From: Phytophthora colocasiae
Taxonomy: Eukaryota > Oomycota > Peronosporomycetes > Peronosporales > Peronosporaceae
DNA length: 64,000 bases
Assembly (NCBI GenBank): GCA_018806915.1
Contig: JAGKQI010000021.1
Coordinates: forward strand, 434,001 to 498,000
Direction of reading: 5' to 3'
The translations under genes and the position numbers were made by a program. Below the pieces are notes generated by a model. The model did not search any database and had not been told where the DNA came from. It saw nothing but the letters and a program-made list of their open reading frames with translations. Below, piece after piece: positions 1-10,127 of this stretch; within the stretch, counting starts at the first letter, position 1, and every line of letters begins with the position of its first letter.

Positions 1-110
1 AGTAAAATTGCTGAGACTTAGTGACTCAGAACGTTTGGCGATTTCTCTTCTGACCAAATTGAAATCAACTTCCCAAGGCCCACAACAACTTTAACCACCT
101 ACACACCAAG

Positions 111-698
111 ATGGCAATATTTATATTTGGGCATATCTTAGAGACAAACCGCAAGTTTGGTGAGTTCTGCGGGCGACAAACGACGGTGCGCGAACTCCTA
201 GGCAAAGTGATCAAAAGCGAGAAGTGGGACTGCTCTGTAGACGAGCTCAACCTCTATTTCCCAAGGAGAAACGGCCAGCGACTCAAAAGAAGCGATCCTG
301 AATATTTTGACTTGGAGCAAGGCGAACTATCCGATGGTCTCAGGGAGATCATGAGCGACGCCAACAGGATAGACCCAGACACGCGGATCCAATCGTTTAT
401 CGACAAATGTAGCTCTGATTTTCTGGTGGAGGCCCCTCCTCGTATCCGACGCAAGTACAGACGGAGTGTGGCGGAAATCAGGCGCTATTTTATCGGTGCG
501 AATGTGGTTGTTGCTAAAGTGTGTGTGTGTGTGTGTGTGTGTGGGTACTTGACTATCACTGACATTTTATGTATGCGTGCAGAACGGGGCTACGTAGGTG
601 TGAAGGAACCGGAGAGCTTCGACGAGGTGCGATGGTGGGAAAAACTCCGCTCTTACATTGCGCCCCCGAAAGTAGCTCCAGAGAAGAAAGCGTTATGA
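111..698 (+). CDS. Crinkler-header-like protein, array copy 1 (two exons)
   Basis: Exons 111-495 and 583-698 around an 87-nt GT-AG intron give 166 aa ending in APEKKAL. The donor after codon ATC-G was chosen because the related copy at 22389-22953 has GTACGA at the same place and joins in the same phase. The first 100 residues look like the ubiquitin-like header of oomycete CRN effectors: a beta-rich start (MAIFIFGHI), a helix with ELLGKVIKSEKW, then DELNLYF and an R.NG.RL...D step. The short second exon has a WWEKLRSY block. There is no LFLAK motif, no signal peptide and no CRN C-terminal domain, so this may be a header-only or host-side relative. It is divergent from an m-type gene in the other array copies; the matching upstream part lies outside the window here. 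Gene structure is fairly sure; the CRN link is inference. Confidence 0.6.
   Translation: MAIFIFGHILETNRKFGEFCGRQTTVRELLGKVIKSEKWDCSVDELNLYFPRRNGQRLKRSDPEYFDLEQGELSDGLREIMSDANRIDPDTRIQSFIDKCSSDFLVEAPPRIRRKYRRSVAEIRRYFIGANVVVAKVCVCVCVCGYLTITDILCMRAERGYVGVKEPESFDEVRWWEKLRSYIAPPKVAPEKKAL
519..543. repeat. (GT)n microsatellite inside the intron
   Basis: About twelve GT units lie in the intron of the CRN-header-like gene. The other array copies carry similar tracts of different length near 8545, 10849 and 18845. The tract is absent from the diverged copy at 22389-22953. When unspliced, the repeat reads as alternating Val-Cys. Confidence 0.9.
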
Positions 699-841
699 GA
701 ATTTCTTACATGTTTTATACTTCAAGTATTGAATGACGACATACTTTACCGATATGTGTTGTCCTCCTGGAATTTGACACCTTGAAGCATGACCATGACC
801 CCATCTAGCTCGAAAATTACTTTAACACCTTGGTTCCGAAC

Positions 842-887
842 GTCGTAACTGACGACATATATTTTTATTTATGTCGTCAGTTACGAC
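842..887. repeat. Subterminal 17-nt inverted repeat of piggyBac copy 1
   Basis: 842-858 (GTCGTAACTGACGACAT) and 871-887 are perfect reverse complements separated by 12 AT-rich bases, enough for a stable hairpin. The same structure is at 11168-11213 in copy 2. It lies 16 bp inside the element, where piggyBac elements often keep transposase-binding repeats; the role is inferred. Confidence 0.85.
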
Positions 888-1055
888 ATTGGCCAAAGAA
901 TAATAGCAAATGGCTCAGATTTCATTCTTCAATACTTTAATCAAGTCATTTCACAGCACCTAGTTTGTATAAGCTGCGAGAGGTTTTTTAGAGACATTTC
1001 AAAATCGGGCCAGGGGCAGGGGTTCAATCTGGTCTGGACGCGCAATTTGCTGGTC

Positions 1056-3916
1056 ATGACCACAGCCACTCATTCGACAATTGGCGGGATGGCGCGCATC
1101 CGGAAGACTCGGCGGAAGAAATCTGCCGCCCAAGCTCCCCCTGAACACGACATCGACTTTGGACACTTGTGGCGGCAACTTCGAGCGGCAGGCTGGACGT
1201 CCAAGCGCCCAACTGGACTGCAGACGGGTGGAGCTACGCCAGCCCTGGGCGTAGCAGCGTTTTTGTAGGAGAGAATGCGGTCGTGGACCACGCATTTCAG
1301 TCCGGACTACTCGAAGACTCTCCTGAAGCCTCTGACAACCTTGATGATGAGCCGCTCGAGCGTGACACGGATGAAGACGCTCATGGGCTGCTCGACAGCT
1401 CCCAAGTAGACGTGAGAGCTTCGCAGATCGACACGAGCGTACAGCTCTCTCAACGTACGATCGATCACATGTTTGGCCCACCCAGCGATGAAGACATCGA
1501 ACTCTCGCAGACCGCTGTCACAAGCGCATTTGGCCTCGCTCCTGGTGACCTTCAAGTGGATGATGAGCATCGAAGCGCTGCCGCTGGCTTACATCTTCTT
1601 TCCGAAGCCTCCGGATTAGAGAGCGAAGGTGAAGAAGACCGCGGAGAGCCTGTTGCACCGACTCTGCGGCAACGCAGGCGCGCAGTGTTGCCGGCGCCAT
1701 CCGACGTAAATGTTTTGGTAGATGGAGAAGCCGATAGCGACTACGAAAACTACAGCTCGAGCGACGGCGAAGGAGATGGCGTATTTGATGAAGACAGTGA
1801 GTGTGACGGTGATGAGCTGAACGAAGACAACGACGTGCTGTCCGACAGTGACGCAGTGGAAATGGACGAAGCTTTTCTTGCATCTCTGCAGCTTGGTAGC
1901 GGTGCTCTGGACTCTGCTGCACTATCAGAGCGAGAGAAAACACTACGTGAGATGCGATGGACCGGTACATCGACCGAATACGAGTCTAATGTTACCGCGT
2001 ATCCTGGTTTAGGGGCAGAGGAAGCACGTCCTGTTGCCGAGCTGCTTGACGTCTGGCGCTCTCCTCTTCTGACCGTCTTCTACTTTTTGCCCAAGTCTTT
2101 GTGGGTGCATATCGCTGCTGAAACAAACCGGTACGGACTCCAGCAAGTGGATAAACGCGCAGCAGCAATTCATGCCCGACAGAAGGATGGTCGCCGTGAG
2201 TCTGTCAAGCAAATTGCACGCCGGTTGAAAGCAAAGCAGGCCTACGCAACCCACGAAATCTTGAATGTCGTTGGCCTTCTTGTTGCACGAATGCTCTGTC
2301 CGCAAAAGAGAAAGTTTGCTGCTCATTGGAGTTTGGTAGAATATGGTGCCGTGCCTGCAGGACTGTTCGGAAGATTTATGACTCGTGACAGGTGTCATGA
2401 CATATTGCGGGACCTGCATTTCGTCGATAACACAGTCGATCACGGGCAGGACAAGCTGTGGAAACTTCGACCCGTCGTCGACAAGATCCAGGAGCGATTT
2501 CTGACTGGATGGACACTCCCCGCCATCTTCTCGTTCGACGAGGGTGTGTTGGCGGCGACGTCAAGGAGGAACACAACCCGTATGTTCATGTCCGACAAGC
2601 CTCATCGGTATGGTTCAAAACTATTTATGCTGTGTGACGCCAAGACGTCGTACTGCCACAGGTAATTTTTTGGAAATAATTTGTATGTCGTAACTGGCGG
2701 TGTTGAGTGTGTCTGACAACATCGAATGTCGTAACTGTCTAGATTTGAAGTCTATGTTGGCAAGCGGGCCACTGTCGATGGTGCTGACGCCACAGTGGAT
2801 TATAAGACTGGCGCTGCGGCTGTGTTGCGGAATTTAAAGGTCGTACTCGCTCGTGCTAGGCATGCCTGGCACACTGTCGTAATTGACCGTTACTACTCAT
2901 CGGTGCTTCTGGCTGTGGAGTTGCTTGCTATGAATGTCTACGTTGTCGGTACAATCATGACGAGCCGGCTCGGGTACAACAAGAAGCTCCAGTCTAGAAG
3001 CAAGACACGCCCAGCATCCATTCCCCATGGATCATTCTCCTTTTCGCGATCTATTGCAGTGCCGACTATGATTGCTTACGTCTGGTGGGATCGAAAACCC
3101 GTCTATTACCTATGCACTGGCGCCGTTATGGCAGAGTCATCGATCGAAAGGAAGCTGAAGAAGAGAGGTTCCGTTCGCGTACCATGTCCTTCCGCCGTGA
3201 ACAATTACCAGAACTGGATGAGCGGAGTTGATGTCCATGATCAACTCCGCCTTCAGTCGTATTCGCTGCAGACCTCCACAAGATTTTCTAAGTACTACAA
3301 GGGCCTGTTCTTAGGCTTCCTGGATCTGGTGCTGGTAAATGCGTATCTTACACACAAGGAAGGGGCCAAGATCAAGGGGACAACTGCCATGCGACGCTCC
3401 GAGTGGTTCTTAGTGCTACAAAATCAGCTACTGCAACTCAAGGCTGAGGATTTTGCCGGCGTTGAAGAGACGCCACCTCCGTCTAGTCAGAAGCGTCGGC
3501 GGGCACCCGTGCGGCTCACACATGCACTACAGCAAGCCGAAGACTGGGTCGTCGTTAGCGGTGTTCAAAAGCGCCGCCAAAGATCGTGCAAGGTCTGTGC
3601 CCTCTTGCGCACAGACAAGAAGAAGTCTTTCGCGACAACATACTACTGCGAGCGCTGTTCTATTGACGACGCTAAGTGCTAGTTGTGTAACAAGTTCCGC
3701 CGCCAGTACAAGGGCGTCGCCAAAACCTGTTACGACATCTGGCACGACGATTTCAACGCTGGGCAGGACATTCCAGCACACTTGGGGAAGCGTATCGTGC
3801 TACGACGGCCGGGTCAGGACGCAGGCAAGCGTAAGAAGACACGACGGGAACTACAGCTGTGCCGCGATGAAGGAAGCGATGGTGGCGACGCTGACAAGGA
3901 TAGCGGTAGTGAGTGA
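1056..3916 (+). pseudogene. piggyBac transposase (DDE_Tnp_1_7), copy 1, disrupted
   Basis: Cut-and-paste transposase acting on TTAA ends in the nucleus. Exon 1 (1056-2661) and exon 2 (2743-3916) flank an 81-nt GT-AG intron that joins CHR to FEVYVGK in frame. The N-terminal third is acidic and Ser-rich. The DDE core follows, with candidate catalytic Asp in FSFDEG, VVIDRYYSS and SGVDVHDQ. The C-terminus is a Cys-rich finger (CKVC, YYCERC, LCNKF), the targeting domain of the family. Two breaks show against copy 2: one base missing near 1228 (GACGGGTGG against GACGGAGTGG) shifts the N-terminus, and TAG at 3680-3682 replaces the Trp codon in the finger. The core itself reads through without a break. 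Confidence 0.85.
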
Positions 3917-4259
3917 GCAGCTGCGTTTCATTTGATGAGTGGTGCTTTCGTGGAGTTGAATGCACAATTTGTTGATCAACGTACCTTCTTTCGTGTATTT
4001 TCTGAAATGAGTTGCTGGACAGCGCTCCTCCTTAGCCATATGTTGTCTGCAAGTGGGGTCTGTTACGACATTGAGTGGTGATTGCTTCAGCACAATGCCG
4101 TATTTCTTACGACATTGTTTTGAAAACCTGTTAACAATTAATACACCTAACCCCATGTCTAGCTCTTGTCACTTACAAATATCAAGTGACTTGCTACGTC
4201 TTATCTTACGACATTCTTAACGCGTTTGAGGAGAGTACCGTTCGGTGACAGTGTGTTAA

Positions 4260-4887
4260 TGACTAACGCCGAATAGCGTAAGTCAACAAACTGGCGCACC
4301 TTTTCCCTGGTAATTTCCTGCTTCATGTCTTTCAATTTTAACAACTAGCTCTCCAATGCGAAGCGTTCAAAGATCGACAACAGTACATGGCCGAGCAATG
4401 TTGCAACCACGCGATCAAGGAAGAGTAAAGTGTAGCTACAAGGCGTGGCTTTAACCCCAGCACACAAGAAGATCAACTGCAAACGTCACTGGGCGACAAA
4501 AGATCAAAATGTAGTGTAAAAGACTTTCTTTTGCTGCGATCGGTTTAATAAGAAAAATATGTTTTCATGATTCCTCAGGTAGCCGAAAAAGAAAAGAGAG
4601 TATTAAGCTACATTGTACTCGTACGATATTTACTGCTGAGACCTGCACGTAGCTTAGTTGCCAGTACCAAAGGTGGTCCTACTCAGCCTTTCGGTGTAGG
4701 ATATCGCCTCAGCTTTCGACTCAAAAATGTCGTCGACCACGGCAATCACGACTGTGAGCGTTGCTGAAGCCAAATAAACCAACAACGGGGACCACGTCAA
4801 ACCAGTTGTCATTTCAGACGACAGGTGACCCCATCGGCCAATGCGCCGGGCTCTCCCTATGAGGTCATAGTATCATTTGACGCATAT
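4260..4887. other. Array module s: decayed 3' end and flank of a dehydrogenase gene
   Basis: No intact gene. Bases 4360-4428 translate on the plus strand to a tail starting EAFKDRQQ and ending HAIKEE-stop. The SDR at 24422-25273 ends KAFKQTRKHAIKEE, and the sequence after the stop continues to match the SDR's downstream flank (24200-24421, reversed) as far as GGTGTAGGAT. The module is therefore a duplicated SDR 3' end that has drifted. It recurs at 8850-9476, 14586-15213 and 19143-19768, and its first bases hold the piggyBac target site. Confidence 0.7.
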
Positions 4888-5395
4888 TTAACAGGTGAGG
4901 GATAAGGAAGGTGGCGAAAGATACAAGAAGTTGCGCTTACCAGCGTTGCGGCGTTCCATGGCGTACAGGAACCTGAAGTTGTTGGATGTTCTTTGGGGAA
5001 CGTCGAAGACAAAGTCGATCCGGTTTGGGTCGTACTGCAGAGGCCGTCCAGTGTGGGTCATCTCGTCTTCCCAACTCTTCATTGTCTTCTCCAAGGCAAA
5101 CCCAGGCGTTTTGTCGCTTATAATGCCCTTCTGCATGTCATGGAAGGCCTTATCGCCTATGTACAATGTCTGCACCGGCTTCAAGACGACAATTACTCCC
5201 ACGAGGATGGTATCCGAGGTATTGAGCTTCTGTATGCCACGCTCGATCACGTTCCGCATTGTATCACTTTCCTGGAACTCCAATTCAGCAACATGGTCTT
5301 CACCGAGGACTGCGATCCGAATGAACATCGTAGTGGTTCGCGCATACTTGAGGAATGAGCAGCATCTGAGTGCTGCTCCGTATTCCGGGTCAAGC
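4888..5395 (-). pseudogene. Gene m, 3' part only (array copy 1)
   Basis: Starting at about ELDPEYGAALRCC, the minus strand encodes the last 160 residues of the m protein found whole at 9477-10127, including the MFIRIAVLGEDH core and the DFVFDVPQRTSNN tail. The 5' exon is missing. The sequence runs into the end of the PDZ-DUSP gene instead, at a splice-like AATCA/GTAAGT. A fusion through that donor would change frame and stop, so I read this as a truncated copy joined by recombination. A donor-like GTAAGC after MERRNAG hints at one more exon that I cannot place. Confidence 0.55.
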
Positions 5396-5446
5396 TCACA
5401 ACCACACCAGTGTACAACTGACAAATGCATAAAGACACCTCGGGAC

Positions 5447-7311
5447 TTACTGATTCTTGCTTGGACGAACGAGACACTTGTCACGAAGTTCGTTTGCCAG
5501 CACCGCAGCTTTTGGTCGAGGGATTTTAAGGATTTTGCTCACTTCACCGTCCGTCAACGCTTCAGCGTAAATATCCATTGGATACCGAGCGAGCAAAGGT
5601 GCCTCTCCTAGACCGTGAAGCTCAGCGAACAAACACCAAACTATCGGCACGATCACACGGTAATCTTTCATGAGAACCACCCTTCACGAGCTGTATCTGG
5701 ACGTCCGGGGGCGTCATGAGCGAGCATCTTGCGCCAGTTTTCGTGGAGCAACGTCTCGTTCGAAATGGGACCTGGTTCGGGCCCACCCCGACAAACGAAG
5801 TCCACCCATCGAGCCATCCACTGTGCATCAACACAGAACCAGCAGTCACGACGTGGTAAAACCTCCTTGTCGAAATGTAAAACCAACTCCAGCTCCAGTT
5901 TCCGACGTTTGTCAAAATCCTCTTTGAACGGGGGCAGTGTAGGGGCTCGACGCATGACAATTGGCTGCGAACTGAAATGTTGCTCCCCTTGTTGCGGTCT
6001 GGGTGGCAAGCGGAAAACCAACGTGCGCGGTTGTTGGCTAAGCTCGCTGAGTTTAACCCCAATATCATGAAGCGAGGCGTGGGAAACATCCTCTCCTTCA
6101 ATGCGTACGATCACCGAACCAGGTACGATATCTCCGTTGCGCTCGAGGGCGCCCTTAGATCCATCACGCAACTTGACAAAACCCATCACAACAGCGCGAT
6201 CCAGTACGCCGCCATCCAAATTGAGACCCAGCGGGCCTGGAGGAGCCACTGCAGTCACATATTCAGCGTCATCTTCTTCTATAGAATCGTCACGGTCGAA
6301 TTGATTTGTCTGCACCATAAGAGACGCAGCGATGGTACCGGAAGACACGTTGGACGCCATCGATAGCGGTACAGATGAGGGCTTCTGTGGTGAACGTTCT
6401 TCTGGATGATACGAATAGGAGCTGATTGTCTTTGACGAAGGATCTTTTTGTTGGGAAACTTTCAAGCTGACTCCTCTACTGCTTATTGGGTCGAAATCTC
6501 CTTCACTGTCATCATCCGAGTCGCTTGAATCATCACTATCGAAGTGATGCGTCTCCGCCAGCTTCGCCATGGTACCGAACGACAACTCCTTCGGGATCGA
6601 AGGAGCTGTGTCAATTTCAAGAGAGAGTTGCTTTTTGCTTTTCAGGAGATGGTTGCTGCAATTCCACTGCCACAAAGTCCTGGAAAATGTATGGAGGAGT
6701 GACTGGATAAAACTTATCGGGTAATGCAGAGCTGGCACTACTTGCTTGAGGTGTAATGGATGAATTGTCTAAGTTCGACCCTGTTAGCGGTGGTCCTCTC
6801 CTCGGAGCATACTGTTGACTCAATGGCAAATTACTGTCCTGTGTCTCCATCACGTACTTGTGTGTGGCTTTCTTCACTTGCACTTCATCTTCTGATTCTT
6901 CCTCTGATTCTTCTGATTCCTCTTCTTCTTTTGGCGGTGGACCTCTCCTAGCAACAAACTGCTGACTGAATGGCAATGAATTGTTGCTCTCTTCAGCCAA
7001 CGGAACTAGAAATTTCAGCGTTCGACGCTTAGAACTTGTTTCTCGAAGCACCGCACCCACTTCCTCGAAGCTCAGATCTGATTCCATAAAATCATGATCA
7101 TTAACCCCTACCAAAGACTGCCTTTAACCACCCGTCCACTGAGTTCCACAGCCCCGCGCTGCTGTGGATCACCAGCCCGAAATCTGCGCGAATCCTTCGA
7201 GAACGGGGCGATCCAGGTCGTCGCCGTCTAACCTGATACCAAGAGGACGTGGAGGTACCTCCACCTCTACGATTGAATGGCTACGGCCGCCTAGAATCGA
7301 GCGCTTGCCAT
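5447..7311 (-). pseudogene. PDZ-PDZ-DUSP protein gene, array copy 1, frameshifted
   Basis: Probably a scaffold or ubiquitin-linked protein. In order: ATG at 7311; PDZ1 (VEVEVPP..LGI.LDGDDLDRP, about 7280-7030); an acidic linker with two repeated blocks (SLPFSQQFVARRGPP and NLPLSQQYAPRRGPP); a second Ser/Asp-rich stretch; PDZ2 (VTAVAPPGPLGLNLDGG, about 6260-6010); and a DUSP domain (CWFCVDAQWMARWVDF, PGPISNETLL, DYRVIVPIVW) ending at 5447. DUSP domains are known from ubiquitin-specific proteases, but no protease domain is visible. Against copies 2 and 3 this copy has a stop six codons in (GCTCGATTCTAG), an extra T in a run near 6633, and net +2 bases near 5670-5715. Not translatable as it stands, unless some indels are sequence errors. 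Confidence 0.7.
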
Positions 7312-7351
7312 GACAAGCTAGACTGTTGTCTCTTGACTAACCTGATTCATG

Positions 7352-7795
7352 TCATTGAAGTGCAAAAGGAGTCATTAAAATGAGTTTGAGCCGTTTTGAA
7401 TCTAGCTGCAAAAAAAACGCTTTCTTCTCTGGGGCTACTTGTTTCGGGTAGGAGCGGAGCTTTTCCCACCAGCACACCTCGTCGAAGCTCTCCAGTTCCT
7501 TCACACCTGCTATACCCAATGCTGCACGCACCAATTAAAAGTTAGCGACGGTCAAGTACATTCCAACAGCAACAACCGCATTTTCGTACCAATACAGCGC
7601 CGCCTGGTTGCCGCCACACTCCGTCTGTACTTGCGTCGGATACGAGGTGGAGCCTCCAGCAGAAAATCAGAGCTACATTTGTCGATAAACGATTGGATCC
7701 GCGTGTCTAGATCTATCCTGTTGGCGTCGCTCATGATCTCTCGGATAGTTCGCCTTGCTCCAAGTCAAAATATTCAGAATCGCTTCTTTTGAGTC
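7352..7795 (-). pseudogene. CRN-header-like gene, 5'-truncated inverted copy
   Basis: The minus strand encodes the region from about SDPEYFDLEQG through RIRRKYRRSVAATRRR, an intron with a GTACGA donor, and a second exon with GVKELESFDEVCWWEKL. The first 80 or so codons are missing: homology stops at about 7795, where AGTCGCTAATTTTTACTGG begins. The end is also altered; a run of eight A replaces the usual KKAL stop. It faces the 5' fragment of gene m at 8019, a remnant of the divergent a/m pair. Confidence 0.7.
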
Positions 7796-8018
7796 GCTAA
7801 TTTTTACTGGAGTTCGTACGAGACGAACTCGGATGTTCTTCGAACTGGAACAATGTTACAAGTTCGTACTTGATGGAAGTATGGGAAATTCCCATCAGTC
7901 ATATTCCCATTAGCATTCTACTGTTCATTTCGATGAATTTTACGCCTGCGCGTCCGGAGTCCGTCGCCAAACAATATCAATCCAGCATTCCCGAGATCCT
8001 ACCTGGGTAAGAGCAATA

Positions 8019-8722
8019 ATGGTTGCAGGGAGTGCGAAGAGCATGTTAAAGATTCTCGAAGGCTATCGGGGCTTCTTCGACCCTCTGGAGATGGCAAAAG
8101 ACGACAACCCTTATGAAGAGACTATAGTTACGTCGAATTTTTAGCGACTTGGATGGAGCTTGACCCGGAATACGGAGCAGCGTTTGGTGAGGTTATCGAG
8201 CGACAAACGACGGTGCGCGAACTCCAGAGCAGTCCCATTTCTCGCTTTTGATCACTTTGCCTAGACGAACTCAACCTCTATTTCCCAAGGAAAAACGGCC
8301 AGCGACTCAAAAGAAGCGATCCTGAATATTTTGACTTGGAGCAAGGCGAACTATCCGATGGTCTCAGGGAGATCATGAGCGACGCCAACAGGATAGACCC
8401 AGAGACACGCGGATCCAATCGTTTATCGACAAATGTAGCTCTGATTTTCTGGTGGAGGCCCCTCCTCGTATCCGACGCAAGTACAGACGGAGTGTGGCGG
8501 AAATCAGGCGCTATTTTATCGGTGCGAATGTGGTTGTTGCTAAAGTGTGTGTGTGTGTGTGTGTGTGGGTACTTGACTATCACTGACATTTTATGTATGC
8601 GTGCAGAACGGGGCTACGTAGGTGTGAAGGAACCGGAGAGCTTCGACGAGGTGCGATGGTGGGAAAAACTCCGCTCTTACATTGCGCCCCCGAAAGTAGC
8701 TCCAGAGAAGAAAGCGTTATGA
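8019..8722 (+). pseudogene. Chimera: gene m exon 1 fused to CRN-header-like gene
   Basis: It begins with the gene m start (MVAGSAKSMLKILEGYRGFF) and runs to EFDPEYGA-like sequence near 8190, with TAG at the Phe position of TSNF. There it switches to CRN-header-like sequence (FGEVIERQTTVRELQ), then has an out-of-order stretch and the second half of the CRN-like gene including exon 2 to 8722. An insertion of two bases (CCAGAGACACGC against CCAGACACGC) shifts the second part. The same junction occurs at 18321-19016, so the fusion is older than the last array duplication. Not expected to make a normal protein. Confidence 0.65.
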
Positions 8723-9476
8723 GAATTTCTTACATGTTTTATACTTCAAGTATTGAATGACGACATACTTTACCGATATGTGTTGTCCTCCTGGAATTTG
8801 ACACCTTGAAGCATGACCATGACCCCTTCTAGCTCGAAAATTACTTTAATGACTAACGCCGAATAGCGTAAGTCAACAAACTGGCGCACCTTTTCCCTGG
8901 TAATTTCCTGCTTCATGTCTTTCAATTTTAACAACTAGCTCTCCAATGCGAAGCGTTCAAAGATCGACAACAGTACATGGCCGAGCAATGTTGCAACCAC
9001 GCGATCAAGGAAGAGTAAAGTGTAGCTACAAGGCGTGGCTTTAACCCCAGCACACAAGAAGATCAACTGCAAACGTCACTGGGCGACAAAAGATCAAAAT
9101 GTAGTGTAAAAGACTTTCTTTTGCTGCGATCGGTTTAATAAGAAAAATATGTTTTCATGATTCCTCAGGTAGCCGAAAAGAAAAGAGAGTATTAAGCTAC
9201 ATTGTACTCGTACGATATTTACTGCTGAGACCTGCACGTAGCTTAGTTGCCAGTACCAAAGGTGGTCCTACTCAGCCTTTCGGTGTAGGATATCGCCTCA
9301 GCTTTCGACTCAAAAATGTCGTCGACCACGGCAATCACGACTGTGAGCGTTGCTGAAGCCAAATAAACCAACAACGGGGACCACGCCAAACCAGTTGTCA
9401 TTTCAGACGACAGGTGACCCCATCGGCCAATGCGCCGGGCTCTCCCTATGAGGTCATAGTATCATTTGACGCATAT
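8723..9476. other. Array module s with an empty piggyBac target (TTAA 8846-8849)
   Basis: No intact gene. It is the same 3' flank plus SDR relic as at 699-825 and 4260-4887, but without the 3.4-kb transposon: sequence left of the insertion joins sequence right of it through a single TTAA at 8846-8849. The SDR-like tail is at about 8950-9018. Confidence 0.85.
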
Positions 9477-10127
9477 TTAACAGGTGAGGGATAAGGAAGG
9501 TGGCGAAAGATACAAGAAGTTGCGCTTACCAGCGTTGCGGCGTTCCATGGCGTACAGGAACCTGAAGTTGTTGGATGTTCTTTGGGGAACGTCGAAGACA
9601 AAGTCGATCCGGTTTGGGTCGTACTGCAGAGGCCGTCCAGTGTGGGTCATCTCGTCTTCCCAACTCTTCATTGTCTTCTCCAAGGCAAACCCAGGCGTTT
9701 TGTCGCTTATAATGCCCTTCTGCATGTCATGGAAGGCCTTATCGCCTATGTACAATGTCTGCACCGGCTTCAAGACGACAATTACTCCCACGAGGATGGT
9801 ATCCGAGGTATTGAGCTTCTGTATGCCACGCTCGATCACGTTCCGCATTGTATCACTTTCCTGGAACTCCATTTCAGCAACATGGTCTTCACCGAGGACT
9901 GCGATCCGAATGAACATCGTAGTGGTTCGCGCAAAATTGAGGAATGAGCAGCATCTGAGTGCTGCTCCAGACTCCGGGTCAAACTCCATCCAAGTCGCTA
10001 AAAAATTCGACGTAACTATAGTCTCTTCATAAGGGTTGTCGTCTTTTGCCATCTCCAGAGGGTCGAAGAAGCCCGGTGGTCTTTGATAAACCCCTCTCGA
10101 AACGCTCTTCGCACTCCCTGCAACCAT
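9477..10127 (-). CDS. Gene m, unknown function, the only copy open from start to end
   Basis: Open frame of 216 aa from MVAGSAKS (ATG at 10127). An in-frame ATG twelve bases upstream is possible but not shared by other copies. I do not recognise the family. The middle (FIRIAVLGEDHVAEMEFQES, then TMRNVIERGIQ) has the strand-strand-helix order of a ubiquitin-like fold, similar in kind to the CRN-header neighbour; that is a weak structural guess. The tail DFVFDVPQRTSNNFRFLYA is shared by all copies. There is no signal peptide, membrane segment or Cys cluster. After MERRNAG a GTAAGC donor suggests the true end may be spliced, so the last 15 residues are doubtful. It is divergent from the CRN-like gene at 10441. 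Confidence 0.5.
   Translation of the reverse strand: MVAGSAKSVSRGVYQRPPGFFDPLEMAKDDNPYEETIVTSNFLATWMEFDPESGAALRCCSFLNFARTTTMFIRIAVLGEDHVAEMEFQESDTMRNVIERGIQKLNTSDTILVGVIVVLKPVQTLYIGDKAFHDMQKGIISDKTPGFALEKTMKSWEDEMTHTGRPLQYDPNRIDFVFDVPQRTSNNFRFLYAMERRNAGKRNFLYLSPPSLSLTC

Larger units (their letters stand above)
822..4259 (+). mobile_element. piggyBac-type DNA transposon, copy 1, with TTAA duplications
   Basis: A 3430-bp element (826-4255) is flanked by TTAA at 822-825 and 4256-4259, the target duplication typical of piggyBac. The termini read CAC...CCGAACG inwards from both ends. The boundaries are exact because the uninterrupted sequence ATTACTTTAATGACTAACG is present at 8841-8859 and again near 19134. 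A 17-nt perfect inverted repeat lies just inside the 5' end. The motif ATGTCGTAA or its complement recurs at both ends. The cargo is one two-exon transposase gene. The last 340 bp (3917-4255) have no gene, only three TTACGACAT motifs. Confidence 0.93.

Noticed and set aside
111..698. Classical CRN effector with LFLAK and a C-terminal toxic domain
   Set aside because: Neither motif nor downstream domain is present; only header similarity can be argued.
999..1481. Long antisense frames opposite the piggyBac transposase (also 2009-2443, 11286-12768)
   Set aside because: They lie wholly opposite a recognised coding region, have no domain, and arise from codon bias of the sense gene.
5395..5480. 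PDZ-DUSP to gene m fusion through a splice donor at AATCA/GTAAGT
   Set aside because: The available acceptors put gene m in the wrong frame and lead to an early stop, and gene m has its own first exon elsewhere.
5670..6366. Plus-strand frames opposite the PDZ-DUSP gene (also 15902-16688, 20493-21245)
   Set aside because: They recur only because the PDZ-DUSP gene recurs. The translations are low-complexity shadows without any motif.
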